NCBI GenBank assembly: GCA_026390135.1
Contig: JAPLGN010000034.1
Location: 62,001-126,000 of the forward strand
Length of the DNA: 64,000 nt
Source of the DNA: Campylobacterales bacterium
GTDB lineage: Bacteria > Campylobacterota > Campylobacteria > Campylobacterales > Sulfurimonadaceae
Direction: 5' to 3'
The notes beneath the pieces were generated by a model. It had not been told where the DNA came from. It worked only from the letters and a program-made list of their open reading frames with translations, and ran no database searches. Positions 30,122-41,511 of this stretch are shown here, piece by piece. How positions within the stretch are numbered: position 1 is the stretch's first letter; each line of letters opens with the position of its first letter. A program made the translations under genes and the position numbers.

Positions 30122-31267
30122 TTATGAGCCGATTGCATTGGCTGCAACCACAGCACTGCTAAACGCCCATTGAAAATTATATCCCCCAAGCTCTCCTGTA
30201 ACATCTACCGTTTCACCGATAAAATAGAGACCTTTAACTCGCATACTTTGCATGGTTTTAACGTCTAGCTCCTCATGCGCCACACCGCCGCGGCATACTT
30301 CCGCTTTTGTAAATCCAAATGTCCCTGATGGTGCCATTGTGTAGTTTTGCAGTTTTGATAATTTTTCACGCTCTTCTGGAGTTAGACGATTGCATGGCTT
30401 ATCGTCCAAAGCAATTGCTTCTAAAAATGCTTTGATAAATCGCTTGGGTAATGGAAGTGCGGTACTGAGTAGTTTTTTCTCTTTAAAAAGTTTTTCCAAC
30501 TCTAACTCAGGGCAAAAATCAAGTGCAATCTCCCCTCGATGCCAATACAATGATGCGGAAAGAACTACGGGACCGCTGATGCCCTTGTGTGCAAAGAGTA
30601 AATCTTCTTCTAATACTTTTTCACCCACACGAATACGAGCCGGAAAACTAATCCCGCTGAGTTCCTTCATCCAAAACTCTTTGGGCTGAAGGGTTAATCC
30701 TACCAAAGCCGGAGCAAAAGGTACAACTTTATGCCCATATTCTTGAGCGATTTTAAGTCCAATATCACTTGCACCAAGTTCTTTATAACTCGCACCGCCT
30801 GTTGCAACAACAACTGTAGAGGTACTAAATTTTCCCTTATCGGTCGTCACCACAAAAGGGTTACTTCCTTCAACACTCAAAATTTTATGCCCCAAAAGCA
30901 TTTCTGATCCATGTGCACGCCCAAGTAAAATGGAAATTACTTCATCGGAACTTTTCGGACAAAAATAATAGCGCTCTTTACGAATTACCGGACGAAGCCC
31001 GCCATTATGAAAATACTCCAATAAGGCTTCTTTGGAAAATGCCCTGAGCGCATTTAACACCAAAGATTCATTGCCTAGAAAATGACTCGCATCAACGTCC
31101 ACATTGGTGAGATTGCATTTTCCTCCTCCGGACGCTTTTAGCTTTAATGCAGGTTTAGCATTTCCTTCCACTATAGCGATTTTCAGAGAGCTTTTTTGGC
31201 ATAACTGCGCTGCACACATCAATCCGCTAGCCCCTGCTCCTAAAATAATGACATCGAAATGTTTCAT
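30122..31267 (-). CDS. HI0933-family NAD(P)/FAD-dependent oxidoreductase
   Basis: VIILGAGASGLMCAAQL, KLKASGGGKCNLTN, FIGETVDVTGELGGYNFQWAFSSA. Confidence 0.9.
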   Translation of the reverse strand: MKHFDVIILGAGASGLMCAAQLCQKSSLKIAIVEGNAKPALKLKASGGGKCNLTNVDVDASHFLGNESLVLNALRAFSKEALLEYFHNGGLRPVIRKERYYFCPKSSDEVISILLGRAHGSEMLLGHKILSVEGSNPFVVTTDKGKFSTSTVVVATGGASYKELGASDIGLKIAQEYGHKVVPFAPALVGLTLQPKEFWMKELSGISFPARIRVGEKVLEEDLLFAHKGISGPVVLSASLYWHRGEIALDFCPELELEKLFKEKKLLSTALPLPKRFIKAFLEAIALDDKPCNRLTPEEREKLSKLQNYTMAPSGTFGFTKAEVCRGGVAHEELDVKTMQSMRVKGLYFIGETVDVTGELGGYNFQWAFSSAVVAANAIGS

Positions 31268-31866
31268 CGCTTCAACAACCGCAAGGCCAACAGTGAAAAA
31301 AGTGTTCCAACGACTGCCACATGAGTAATCGTAATCGTTTTATGACTCATCAGATAGTGGATTGCAATCAAAACAATCGCAATATAGACCAGCTTATGCC
31401 ATGATCGAAATTTAGCAAACAGTTTCTTAGTCGACGTCAATGCCATCAGCAATAAAATCAAAAATGCACCCATTCCAAAAGCGATAAAAGGTTTAGTCAG
31501 TACTTCATGGTTCACACCTATAAAATCAAACTGCTGATCGACACCGATAAATAAAAGAGCGTGAATCAATGCGTAAAAAAAGGCAAACAGTCCTAAAAGG
31601 CGACGGTATTTTAGAAAATTAATCCCGATATAGCTTCGCAATGGAGTCACCATCAACGTAATAGCCAGCATCCACAAAGCACTATTCCCCGCCAAGTCAC
31701 TCAAAAATTTCAATGGATCTGAAGGAGTTTTAGTCAATGTAACCTGCACATACGGCTCCATAAGTACCAAAAAATCATGCACGATTTGCGGATGAAATTC
31801 AACACTAAAACGCAATGCCGCATAGACTATCGGTAACAGTGCCCCGATCCAAATCAAAATTCTCAT
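31264..31866 (-). CDS. msrQ: Protein-methionine-sulfoxide reductase heme-binding subunit
   Basis: TM protein adjacent to msrP; NSALWMLAITLMVTPLR...RRLLGLFAFFYALIHALLF. Confidence 0.88.
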   Translation of the reverse strand: MRILIWIGALLPIVYAALRFSVEFHPQIVHDFLVLMEPYVQVTLTKTPSDPLKFLSDLAGNSALWMLAITLMVTPLRSYIGINFLKYRRLLGLFAFFYALIHALLFIGVDQQFDFIGVNHEVLTKPFIAFGMGAFLILLLMALTSTKKLFAKFRSWHKLVYIAIVLIAIHYLMSHKTITITHVAVVGTLFSLLALRLLKR

Positions 31867-31876
31867 TAAGCCTCTT

Positions 31877-32848
31877 TTAGTAAAACTTTTTTAAATCCAC
31901 ACCCTTATACAGCGAGGCTACTTCTTTGCCATACCCGTTGAACATCAACGTATCCTGCTTAAAAAAATGACCCAATGGACGTTCACGCGCCTGCGACCAA
32001 CGCGGATGATCGACAGTTGGATTCACATTGGCAAAAAAACCATACTCTTTGGGTGCCATTTCATTCCATGTTGAGCGTGTTTGTTCCTCTTTGAGAGTAA
32101 TACTGACAATACTTTTAATACTTTTAAATCCGTATTTCCAAGGGACGACCAAACGGATGGGAGCACCGTTTTGAGGCAAGAGTTCTTTTCCGTATAAGCC
32201 AACAGCTAAGAGTGTCAAGGGATTCATCGCTTCATCGATACGCAATCCTTCTCGATATGGAAATGCAATACTACCAAAAGTTTGTCTCTGTGCCGGAAAT
32301 TGTTTCGGATCAAAAAGCGTTTCAAATTCAACGTATTTAGATTTTGACGTTAATCCTACATATTTTAGTACCGATGCGAGAGGAATCCCCACCCACGGAA
32401 CCACCATAGACCACCCCTCAACACAACGAAAACGGTAAATTCGCTCTTCAGCAGGGATTAGCTTTAGCAACTGGTCAATATCAAAAGTCACTTTTTTTTG
32501 TACTTCCCCTCCAACACTTAATGTCCAAGGTCGTGGCTTAAAATTTTTGGCAAGCTTTGACGGTGCTTCTTTATCCGTTGAAAACTCATAAAAATTATTG
32601 TACGTCGTAATCTGATCATACGATGTGAGCTCCAAGCCTCGTGAAACTTTTTCCCGCTCGTAACTCAAAGTAGCAAACAAAGGTGTCCCTACCAATGCAA
32701 CAGCGGAAGCTGCAAGTTTCATAAGCTCTCTGCGCTCTTTGTACACACCCTCAGGAGTGATTTGATTTGAGGGGATCAAGTTGGGGTAATTTTGACGCGT
32801 AAGCATGGCAAATCTCCAGTTGGCTATAATTGCACTAATAATATCCAA
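31877..32848 (-). CDS. msrP: Protein-methionine-sulfoxide reductase catalytic subunit (start possibly 32806)
   Basis: [48 protein letters not shown]. Confidence 0.93.
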   Translation of the reverse strand: MDIISAIIANWRFAMLTRQNYPNLIPSNQITPEGVYKERRELMKLAASAVALVGTPLFATLSYEREKVSRGLELTSYDQITTYNNFYEFSTDKEAPSKLAKNFKPRPWTLSVGGEVQKKVTFDIDQLLKLIPAEERIYRFRCVEGWSMVVPWVGIPLASVLKYVGLTSKSKYVEFETLFDPKQFPAQRQTFGSIAFPYREGLRIDEAMNPLTLLAVGLYGKELLPQNGAPIRLVVPWKYGFKSIKSIVSITLKEEQTRSTWNEMAPKEYGFFANVNPTVDHPRWSQARERPLGHFFKQDTLMFNGYGKEVASLYKGVDLKKFY

Positions 32849-32858
32849 GGGTTGGTAA

Positions 32859-34175
32859 ATGTCTAAAAAACTTCACATCGTTTCACTCGGTTGTACTAAA
32901 AATCTCGTCGATACCGAGGTGATGTTAGGACGGCTTCAAAATTATACCATGACGGATGATGGGACAGATGCCGATGTTATCATCGTCAACACCTGCGGAT
33001 TCATCGATGCAGCAAAACAAGAGTCACTCAATACCGTTTTTAACCTTAATGCAGGACGTAAAAAAGAGTCCGTACTGGTAATGGCAGGATGCTTAAGCGA
33101 ACGCTATAAAGATGACCTAGCCAAAGAATTAACGGAAGTGGATATTTTCACCGGAGTAGGCGATTACGATAAAATCGATGAACTTTTAGCTCTCAAACAA
33201 AGTCGTTTTTCTCCTGAAGTGTATCTGATCGACGGAGCTGAACGTGTGGTTACAGGTTCGACGTATCATGCCTACATAAAACTCTCAGAAGGGTGCAATC
33301 AGCAATGCAGTTTTTGCGCCATTCCCTCGTTTAAAGGGAAACTCAATTCGAGAGATTTAGAAAGCGTCGCACGTGAAGTCGAAGGGCTTGTTGCAAAGGG
33401 ATACTATGATTTTAGTTTCGTTTCTCAAGACTCCAGCTCGTATTTGCGTGACCAAAATATCCCTGATGGACTTATCCATCTTATCAAGCGAATCGAACTT
33501 ATCGACGGGGTCAAAAGTGCTCGTATTTTGTATCTTTACCCTTCAACTACAACTCTAAAACTCATTAAAACCATCGGCGATTCTAAGCTATTTCACAACT
33601 ATTTTGATATGCCTATCCAACACATCAACGACGATATGCTTCGCATCATGAAGCGCGGTTTTGGAAAAGAAAAAACACTCGAACTTCTCAATGCCATGAA
33701 AGCATTACCAAATGCATTTATCCGCACAAGCTTCATCGTAGGACATCCTCTCGAAACCGAGGCAATGTTCGAAGAGATGACAGAATTTGCCGCTTCTTTT
33801 GGCTTTGACCGTCTCAATGTCTTTAGCTATTCGGATGAAGAGGGGACAAGTGCCTATACCCTAGAAGATAAAATCCCTACAAAAGTCATCAACGCCCGCG
33901 CCAAAAAACTGGGAAAAATTGCCTCTAAAATCGAAATCGAAAGCCTCCAAAAACTGGTTGGCACTGAAATTTCTCTCGTTATCGACGGAGAGAGTGACGA
34001 ACATGAATTCCTTCTTAGTGCACGAGCACTGAACTGGACACCTGATGTGGATGGGGAAATCTATGTCAATGACCGTGAGATCGAAAGTGAGCTGACGTAC
34101 GGAAAAATGTACCGTGCCCGCATTAGCGAACTCTCAGGAACTCATCTCCTAGCGACCATCACAGGCGATGCGTAA
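32859..34175 (+). CDS. rimO: Ribosomal protein S12 methylthiotransferase
   Basis: [39 protein letters not shown]. Confidence 0.95.
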   Translation: MSKKLHIVSLGCTKNLVDTEVMLGRLQNYTMTDDGTDADVIIVNTCGFIDAAKQESLNTVFNLNAGRKKESVLVMAGCLSERYKDDLAKELTEVDIFTGVGDYDKIDELLALKQSRFSPEVYLIDGAERVVTGSTYHAYIKLSEGCNQQCSFCAIPSFKGKLNSRDLESVAREVEGLVAKGYYDFSFVSQDSSSYLRDQNIPDGLIHLIKRIELIDGVKSARILYLYPSTTTLKLIKTIGDSKLFHNYFDMPIQHINDDMLRIMKRGFGKEKTLELLNAMKALPNAFIRTSFIVGHPLETEAMFEEMTEFAASFGFDRLNVFSYSDEEGTSAYTLEDKIPTKVINARAKKLGKIASKIEIESLQKLVGTEISLVIDGESDEHEFLLSARALNWTPDVDGEIYVNDREIESELTYGKMYRARISELSGTHLLATITGDA

Positions 34176-35184
34176 GCTTTTACACCTTCAACAGCTTCGA
34201 GAGGGGAAAGTTCTCTTAGCCTTCTCCGGTGGAGTCGATTCTACCGCCCTCTTCCATCTTCTCCTCGATAGCAAGATTGATTTTGATATTGCCCATGTCA
34301 ACTACCATGCCAGACCTACCAGCGACCATGAAGCCGCCAGTGCCGAACTGCTCGCACAATCGCACGGCTTACACTGCTATGTCCACTCCTGTCATCTCAA
34401 CGGCAGTAATTTCGAACACCATGCACGTATTGAACGATACCAATTTTTTGAATATCTGATAACAAAGCACCACTACTCTTATCTCCTCACCGCCCATCAA
34501 CTCAATGATCGTTTGGAGTGGCTGATGATGCAGTTGTGTCGCGGCTGCGGATTACCTGAATTACTCGGTGTCAAATCGATGGATAAACGAGGGGAAATTA
34601 CTCTTATTCGTCCTCTCCTCCAACACGATCGTCAAGAGATCGAAGCGTATTTAAATGAACGTAATCTTTCTCATTTTATCGATGAAAGCAACTATGATGA
34701 GAAATACACTCGCAACCGTTTTCGACATCAATTTAGTACTCCTCTTATGCGAGAACACACCGATGCACTGCGACGAAGTTTTCGCTATCTCGAAGAAGAC
34801 AACGACAGTCTCATCGAAACCATCAATTTTGAAGAGTGTGATGGATTGTATTGGAGTAAAAATCCCATCAATCTGCGCTCTCTCATATATGGAATTGATC
34901 AGCATTTAAAATCGCTGGGGACACTCATGAGCGGCAGTGAAAAAGAGGATTTAAAAAAAGAAAAAAATTGCGTTATTTCAAGAACTATTGTAGTTTCAAT
35001 CGAGGAAGAATACACGTTCATTGCCCCCTATCACGCCAATGTGATTATGGATAAGGGGTTTCGTGAAGAGTGCAGAAAACTCAAGATCAACCCAAAACTA
35101 CGTGGATTTCTCTATGGCTCTCCTAAAGCCTATACGACTATACGTCGATTAAAAGAGCAGCTAAAACCTCTTCTATGCGACTAA
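34168..35184 (+). CDS. tilS: tRNA(Ile)-lysidine synthase
   Basis: LAFSGGVDSTALFHLL, LTAHQLNDRLEWLMMQLCRGCGL. Confidence 0.93.
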   Translation: MRKLLHLQQLREGKVLLAFSGGVDSTALFHLLLDSKIDFDIAHVNYHARPTSDHEAASAELLAQSHGLHCYVHSCHLNGSNFEHHARIERYQFFEYLITKHHYSYLLTAHQLNDRLEWLMMQLCRGCGLPELLGVKSMDKRGEITLIRPLLQHDRQEIEAYLNERNLSHFIDESNYDEKYTRNRFRHQFSTPLMREHTDALRRSFRYLEEDNDSLIETINFEECDGLYWSKNPINLRSLIYGIDQHLKSLGTLMSGSEKEDLKKEKNCVISRTIVVSIEEEYTFIAPYHANVIMDKGFREECRKLKINPKLRGFLYGSPKAYTTIRRLKEQLKPLLCD

Positions 35185-37377
35185 CTCCACGGATTTCAAG
35201 AACATTTTTAACTTCATCCGGAATATCGTCGAGATCACGCTCATAATTTTTTTGCGGAATAAGCGCTAACTTCATCCCTGCACGGTGTGCCGCGATCAGC
35301 TTTTCTTTGAGTCCGCCGATAGGAAGAACATTTCCGGTCAACGATACCTCACCTGTCATTGCGATGTCAGCACGCACTTTTTTCTCCGTTAAAATCGAAG
35401 CGATAACCGTACACATAGCGATCCCGGCACTCGGGCCATCTTTAGGTGTTGCACCATCGGGAACGTGAATGTGCAGATCAAAACGTTTATAGACTTCACT
35501 GGCATCCACAGCAATCGCGCTCTCACGCTCTGCAACGCTGAGAGGGATGATAGAGTGATCAACGGTAATTTTACCCGTGTCAATAAGTGTTTTCACGACA
35601 GAGAGGGCAATACGTGCGGATTCTTTCATCACGTCACCCAAACTGCCCGTAAGCTGAAGCGTCCCTTTTCCATTGATGCGAATTGCTTCAATCTTAAGCA
35701 CGTCTCCCCCGACCGCTGTCCACGCTAAACCGTTCACCACACCAATATGGTTAATATGATCGGTTTTTTCAATCTCAAAAACTGTTTTTTCCAAAAAGTC
35801 TTTGAGGTTTTTAAGCGTTACACTCACCTTTAAAGTACTGGGGTCTTCAAGAATTCTTTTCGCTGTCTTACGAATAATGTCCGCTATCCTACGACGCAAA
35901 TTACGCACTCCCGCTTCCCGTGTATGTTTTTCGATAACATCAAACAAAGCTGTTTTAGAAATCCGAGATTAAAATTAAGATAATAATCCCTAAAATGGGT
36001 ATTTTGCTCAGGATCTAAAATTTCTAGCAATACCGCAGTTGGATCTCCTCGGTGCGATTTTGCAATCTTATCAATTTCATCGAGTACGATAATTGGGTTC
36101 ATTTTTTTGGCTTCAATCACCCCTTGAACGATACGCCCTGGCATCGCTCCCACATAGGTACGCCTGTGTCCTCGAAGCTCATTAACATCTTCCAAGCCAC
36201 CCAAAGCGATTCGTACAAGAGGACGCTTAAGCGCCGTGGCAATAGAGTTGGCAAGTGAAGTTTTACCCACACCAGGAGGGCCCGCAAAACACAAAATTGC
36301 TCCGCGCCCCTCTTTATCCGCTTGACCACGCAACTCCAGCAGTTCACGTACTGAAAAATATTCTAAAATCCGCTGCTTAGGCTTTCTAAGTGAAAAATGG
36401 TCTTTGTTGAGTTGTGCTTCGACATCATGAACATTAAGCGTTTTTTTTGACTCTTCTCCAAAAGGGATCTCAAGAACGTATTCCAAATACGTCTGCAACA
36501 TTCCCGCATCACCACTGTCCGGGTGCATACGAGCAAATCGCTCGAGCTGCTTAGAGGTTTCTTTATACGCATCCGCGTGCATTTTGTCTTTTTTAGCTTC
36601 AAGCTTTTTACGAAACTCTTCAATCTCTTCTTCGCGATGAGTATCAGTGCCCAACTCTTTTTGGATTTGTTTGAGCTGTTCTTTCAGGAAATACTCTTTA
36701 TTCACTTTCTCAATTCGTGTATGAACTTTGGAGCGGATCTCTTTTTGGAGTTTATTGGCTTCTGTCTCTTCAATCAGTTCATCGATCAGCATCAAAAACC
36801 GTTTTTCAGGATCACGTTCGACGAAAAGTTTATACGCATTCTCTTTTTTCATTTTGATAGAGCTGGAAATCAAATCAACGATACGGTTATACTCGTGATT
36901 TTCCTCTATCGTACGAAGTAAATCGGGGGGAAAATAGTTACTTACTTGCGAAAGAGCACGCACTTTTTCGCGTAAAATTTCCAAAATAGCGTCCATTTTC
37001 AGCGAATTAACGCTCGATGACGAGATGAGATCGACATGTGCACGCAGTGGATTATCATGAATCATCTCTGTAATGTGCCCACGAGCTAACCCTTGAAACA
37101 GCACCTTGATACGTCCATCAGGGAGAACAACTTTACGCATAATCGAGCCGATTACCCCTGCATCGTAGATGGCATCCGCTTCACGTGATCCTTCGTGATC
37201 CGGTTTTACGGGGCACACGATAATCAATGAATTATTCTCAATCGCTTCAGCCGCAGCCGCAATGTTTTTTTCATCACTCAAAAAGAGAGGTGAAATCATA
37301 AAAGGATATAAAAAAAGTTCATCCTCGGCAATTACCGGCAAAGTGGTTGGAAAAGCAGCATAGTTACTTAATTGCAT
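35138..37377 (-). pseudogene. lon: Lon protease, disrupted: frames 35884..37377 and 35138..35947 with an internal deletion near 35963
   Basis: N-part carries PPGVGKTSLANSIA and LDEIDKIAKSHRGDP...LDPEQNTHFRDYYLNFNL then shifts to a nonsense tail; C-part ISKTALFDVIEKHTREAGVRNLRRR...PKDGPSAGIAM...GGLKEKLIAA; the intervening AAA+ segment is absent. Confidence 0.85.
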
Positions 37378-37416
37378 AGAAAAATCCTAGTTAAATAGTT
37401 TGAGTGTTATTGTAAT

Positions 37417-38142
37417 TTATTTACTTTCATTATCATCCATAGAGACAACACTTCGAGTTTGCGGAATCATAAAAGCATACCAACTGCTTGATCCATCACC
37501 CTCAAACATCTTTCGATACCACGGAATATTCGCAGGAATAACAGCCGAATGCTCAATCCATGTCACAGGTGAAATATTCGAATAATAATCCGCTCCCTTT
37601 GGTTTTCCCAAGCGAGTATAGAGTTGAGCTATTTGATCATTCAATGTTCCGCGTGCGAGCTGCAATTGTGTTTCCATCGTATTAACAAGCGGCATATAGG
37701 TCGAATGAGGGTAACTTGCGCGAAACACACTTACCCCTTTCAATGTCTCATCAATAAGTCCTTGATCCCGTCCCGGATTAGGCAACGCTAAAAATTTTGA
37801 TTTTATCTTCAAAAATTCCGAGTATTCACGACCCTCACGTGAAGCGTATCGACGATTGTATTCATCCAAAAAGTGCTCGCTTAGCAAATACTCTTCGTAT
37901 GCCATGTGCGCTTGAGCCATAATCAAGGTTGCTTCAACAAGCAATGGCGAACCGATATGCTCACTTTGCAAGGAGCTAAAATAGCTGTCTGCTTTTTCAA
38001 GATTACCATTTGATACTGCCGAAATCATTTTTTCATACCAGTAATCAGCAGGCTTATTGTATTCATCCAACTCCTTACCGCCGCATCCACTCATAAAAAA
38101 AATCACTGCAACTGCCGCTATCACACCTCGAATCATCTTCAT
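37417..38142 (-). CDS. bamD: Outer membrane protein assembly factor BamD
   Basis: Lipobox MSGCGGK plus TPR-like repeats; position next to lon. Confidence 0.82.
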   Translation of the reverse strand: MKMIRGVIAAVAVIFFMSGCGGKELDEYNKPADYWYEKMISAVSNGNLEKADSYFSSLQSEHIGSPLLVEATLIMAQAHMAYEEYLLSEHFLDEYNRRYASREGREYSEFLKIKSKFLALPNPGRDQGLIDETLKGVSVFRASYPHSTYMPLVNTMETQLQLARGTLNDQIAQLYTRLGKPKGADYYSNISPVTWIEHSAVIPANIPWYRKMFEGDGSSSWYAFMIPQTRSVVSMDDNESK

Positions 38143-38254
38143 TGCTTATCCATTTTTTATTAAAGTAGTGACAATTTTACCAAAAAGAGATTAATACTAC
38201 ATTGTTGAATCTTTTTTGTGTTAAAATCAAACTAATTTCTAAACTATAGAGGTA

Positions 38255-38647
38255 ATGATGCAATTTGAACTAAAGCTCCCACTCCTTGGATTTGAGTCCA
38301 TTAAACAGATGGAACTCAAAAAAATCGATGATATTTTTATGCGTCTTGAAAGCGTCGGAGAAGGTCCATCGTTTACCCTCATCAATCCCTATGTTTTACG
38401 TGAATATGCTTTTGACATTCCTGCTTCACTACAAGCTCTTATGGGAATTGATGAAAATAGCAATCTTCTTATCTATACAATTGTTATTCTCACTACACCC
38501 ATTGAAAATTCTAATATCAACTTTGCAGCACCCGTAATTTTTAACACCGATAATGGACAAATGGCTCAAATCATCATTGACAACAGTTCTGAATTTTGCA
38601 TTGCAGAACCGATTAAAAACTATCTCAAAGATCCAAGCGATGACTAA
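38255..38647 (+). CDS. fliW: Flagellar assembly factor FliW
   Basis: LPLLGFESIKQMEL...FTLINPYVLREYAFDIP...NFAAPVIFNTDNGQMAQIII. Confidence 0.92.
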   Translation: MMQFELKLPLLGFESIKQMELKKIDDIFMRLESVGEGPSFTLINPYVLREYAFDIPASLQALMGIDENSNLLIYTIVILTTPIENSNINFAAPVIFNTDNGQMAQIIIDNSSEFCIAEPIKNYLKDPSDD

Positions 38648-39404
38648 ACAATCCATCACCCTCATTGGAAATGGAAAAATGGCACTTGCCCTTGCGCAAG
38701 GATTAAAAAAGAGTTATACCCTCGAAATCATCGGACGAAATACTAAAAAATTAGACGATTTTGAAGTACAGCTAGGGGTAAAGATCGAAAAAACTCTTTA
38801 TACTAATGCAACCATTGATGGCAAAAATATCATTCTTTGCGTTAAACCGTCTAATCTTACTGAGATAGCCCCATTGTTAAAAGGAAAAGCCGATAATCTC
38901 TATTCGGTACTTGCAGGAACATCACTTGAATCACTTCACACTATTGACGCCCATCAATATGTTCGTGCTATGCCCAATCTTGCTGCCGAAAAAGGGGTCT
39001 CAATGACCGCTTTGGTTGGGGACAGTGCTTTACGTGATGAAGCGCTTGCATTATTTGAATCCATCGGGATGAGCATCTGGCTAGGAAGTGAAAAAGAACT
39101 GGATATCGCAACGGCACTTAGCGGAAGCGGTCCTGCTTACTTAGCTCTTATCGCTGAAGCACTGTGCGATGGAGCGGTACGTGAAGGACTCAAGCGTGAT
39201 GATGCACTCACTCTCATGCGTGGTCTTTTCAAAGGTTTTGGTGAACTTATCCAAACCATTCACCCAGCACTCTTAAAAGACAACGTGATGAGTCCAGGGG
39301 GAACCACTGCTGCTGGGTATGGAGCATTAGAAAACAATGGCGTACGTGAGGGATGCATGCAAGCAATACGTGCTGCTCATATACGCGCTCAAGAGATGAA
39401 ATAA
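38640..39404 (+). CDS. proC: Pyrroline-5-carboxylate reductase
   Basis: LIGNGKMALALAQGL, VRAMPNLAAEKGVSM, LSGSGPAYLALIAEAL, MSPGGTTAAGYGALE; start at 38640 (ORF track start 38553 is upstream). Confidence 0.93.
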   Translation: MTKQSITLIGNGKMALALAQGLKKSYTLEIIGRNTKKLDDFEVQLGVKIEKTLYTNATIDGKNIILCVKPSNLTEIAPLLKGKADNLYSVLAGTSLESLHTIDAHQYVRAMPNLAAEKGVSMTALVGDSALRDEALALFESIGMSIWLGSEKELDIATALSGSGPAYLALIAEALCDGAVREGLKRDDALTLMRGLFKGFGELIQTIHPALLKDNVMSPGGTTAAGYGALENNGVREGCMQAIRAAHIRAQEMK

Positions 39405-39410
39405 AAAGAA

Positions 39411-39944
39411 TTACTCTTCTTTTCCTTCTGATAAATGATGCACTTTCATTGTAAAAGAGAGCTTAATCAGATCTTTTTCCCGCTCAAAATGAACGGGGAA
39501 ATGAACTCCGATAATCCATCCACTGTGATTTACTTTTTCCAAAAAGTGATAAAACACTTCAGGAGAAGTAATTTTAGTTGTTGCATTGACTTCATAGACT
39601 TTAAATGACTTATTTTGATCGGTAACATTAAGCTCCGTTAAAAAAAGATCTTGCAGTTGGGTCCGATTAAGTCGCGTAAACTTTTCAGGATCAAACGCTG
39701 CTCGATATGCTTTGATTGTCTCTTTATTCTTCTCTTCAAGCTTTTGTAATTTTTTCTCTGTTACGTCATAGTGTTCACGCGTCGTATCCATAATGGCTTG
39801 CTCTTTTTTATTCTCAAGTCGTAATGAACGATATTCTTTCCCTTTTGGGATTAAAACAAACGTCGAAAATGCAATAATACTCACCATCAATAGCAGAGAT
39901 AGAAGGATTAGATAAAACGTTCGATAATAAATGCGTATATTCAT
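39411..39944 (-). CDS. PilO-like transformation/pilus assembly protein
   Basis: Single N-terminal TM, coiled coil, three-gene PilM/N/O-like order. Confidence 0.45.
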   Translation of the reverse strand: MNIRIYYRTFYLILLSLLLMVSIIAFSTFVLIPKGKEYRSLRLENKKEQAIMDTTREHYDVTEKKLQKLEEKNKETIKAYRAAFDPEKFTRLNRTQLQDLFLTELNVTDQNKSFKVYEVNATTKITSPEVFYHFLEKVNHSGWIIGVHFPVHFEREKDLIKLSFTMKVHHLSEGKEE

Positions 39945-40471
39945 TCACTCATCTCCGTAGAAGTCTCATCATCCAAATAATTCGTCGAGACAAAACGATA
40001 CCACCCATTTTCAATCGGATAAAAGCTCGTATACGTTCGATGAAAAATTGATTTTAAAGGAGCTTCGAGCATAAAATTATAGGTATCTTTGTTGGGAGTA
40101 ATTCCATACAGTATAAGTGATTTTTCCTCTAATTCAGCACTCATTAACGTAATATTATCCGGTGTCAAATCAAAAATATTACGAATGCTCTCTGCCATAA
40201 CTGTATTATCGGTTGAAATTTGCTCATTCTTTTTTATTTCTGCTTCAATTGTCCCTATTTTTTCTTCCAATGTATGCGTAGAGTGGTCAAGCTGCTTCAT
40301 ACTAGTGGCAAAAGATGTATATTTTTCTTTAAATATAACCGTTTTATACGCCAAAAAAAGATACGCGAGACTCATCATTGCGATATTGACCCCAAAGAAA
40401 AAAAGCGCTAATCGCATTTCGCCGCTGATAATTCGCTTGGAACGTGGAGCAATAAAGCTGTACTTCATCAT
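39941..40471 (-). CDS. PilN-like inner-membrane protein
   Basis: N-terminal basic segment then TM, coiled coil, coupled to neighbours by 4-nt overlaps. Confidence 0.45.
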   Translation of the reverse strand: MMKYSFIAPRSKRIISGEMRLALFFFGVNIAMMSLAYLFLAYKTVIFKEKYTSFATSMKQLDHSTHTLEEKIGTIEAEIKKNEQISTDNTVMAESIRNIFDLTPDNITLMSAELEEKSLILYGITPNKDTYNFMLEAPLKSIFHRTYTSFYPIENGWYRFVSTNYLDDETSTEMSE

Positions 40472-41511
40472 AGCCCTTCCACTTCCAGCTGTGCAAGAGC
40501 ATTAATACCTTCGCATACATCCACCTTACGAATCAATACATTCAAAAATAGCTCTTCTTCCAAATAACGCTTCAACTCATCACCACCGCTACTCGAATCT
40601 GCAATGCAGACCGTTTCAATAAAACGATTTTGACAATGTGAGCTGGCATAAAAACGCTGCAATGTTTTTTGGATAAATTCAAAGCGTGCATACTCTTCAC
40701 TCGAAGCATCAATATCATTTTTAACCGCATTCGTATTACTATCTCGCTCTTGTCGTATTTCTTCGGGCGTCAGAGTGTCTTCGCTAAACTCACTCACTTC
40801 ATCAAGATCATCAAGGTCCGCAATATCTCCAAAGCTGTCCAAATCATCCAACAAATCAAGATCTTCAAGATCCTCTATGTCATCCAATAAAATAGATCCC
40901 TCCTGCACCTCATGCTCCAATGAAGAAGACGAAAACTCCATCTCAGAAACTTCTTCATCAATAGTGACACTGTTAGAGCTTCCACGTGCATAATGATGAG
41001 CATATTCAAGTTCACCGCCATCAAAGATAGCAACGCTAAAAAGTTCCGGCATCCCAAAAGCATACAATGCAAAAGAGTTTTTAATTTTATCGGCAAAATA
41101 AAATTCAATCATTGAAAAAGGAGAAAAAATAAAATCTAGCCCAACCACATTATAATGGGAACGTAACTGATAAAGAGCATCTTGAGAGGCGTATTGAGTC
41201 CACTTCTCATCACGGCAAAGAGTTTGAATTCCAACAGCATCTTGATTTTGAAGAAATTCAGCTGGCTTGGAACATCCGTCGTATGCCCCTTGGTTGGTAT
41301 GAAGATTTAATGTACTTATATAAAAAAACGGGGAGGGATCAATAACATCATTAAGGTAACGTATCATTACAGCAGAAGGAACATCGCCTTCAAAATGGCG
41401 AGACTCTTTATGAAGTATTTTTTTCTTTTTGACCACAACACTTTGAATGTTATATCCGTCTTTATCCGAAATAATAGCAACAAATATTTTTTGAAACAGT
41501 CCTGCCAGCAC
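40468..41511 (-). CDS. PilM-like (ASKHA-type) protein with acidic Leu/Asp insert
   Basis: Upstream of PilN/O-like genes; LLDDIEDLEDLDLLDDLDSFGDIADLDDLDEVSEF insert. Confidence 0.45.
   Translation of the reverse strand: MLAGLFQKIFVAIISDKDGYNIQSVVVKKKKILHKESRHFEGDVPSAVMIRYLNDVIDPSPFFYISTLNLHTNQGAYDGCSKPAEFLQNQDAVGIQTLCRDEKWTQYASQDALYQLRSHYNVVGLDFIFSPFSMIEFYFADKIKNSFALYAFGMPELFSVAIFDGGELEYAHHYARGSSNSVTIDEEVSEMEFSSSSLEHEVQEGSILLDDIEDLEDLDLLDDLDSFGDIADLDDLDEVSEFSEDTLTPEEIRQERDSNTNAVKNDIDASSEEYARFEFIQKTLQRFYASSHCQNRFIETVCIADSSSGGDELKRYLEEELFLNVLIRKVDVCEGINALAQLEVEGL

Noticed and set aside
36363-36623. 86-aa minus-strand ORF in lon
   Set aside because: Alternate frame inside the Lon N-terminal region; not related to the real lon disruption at 35963
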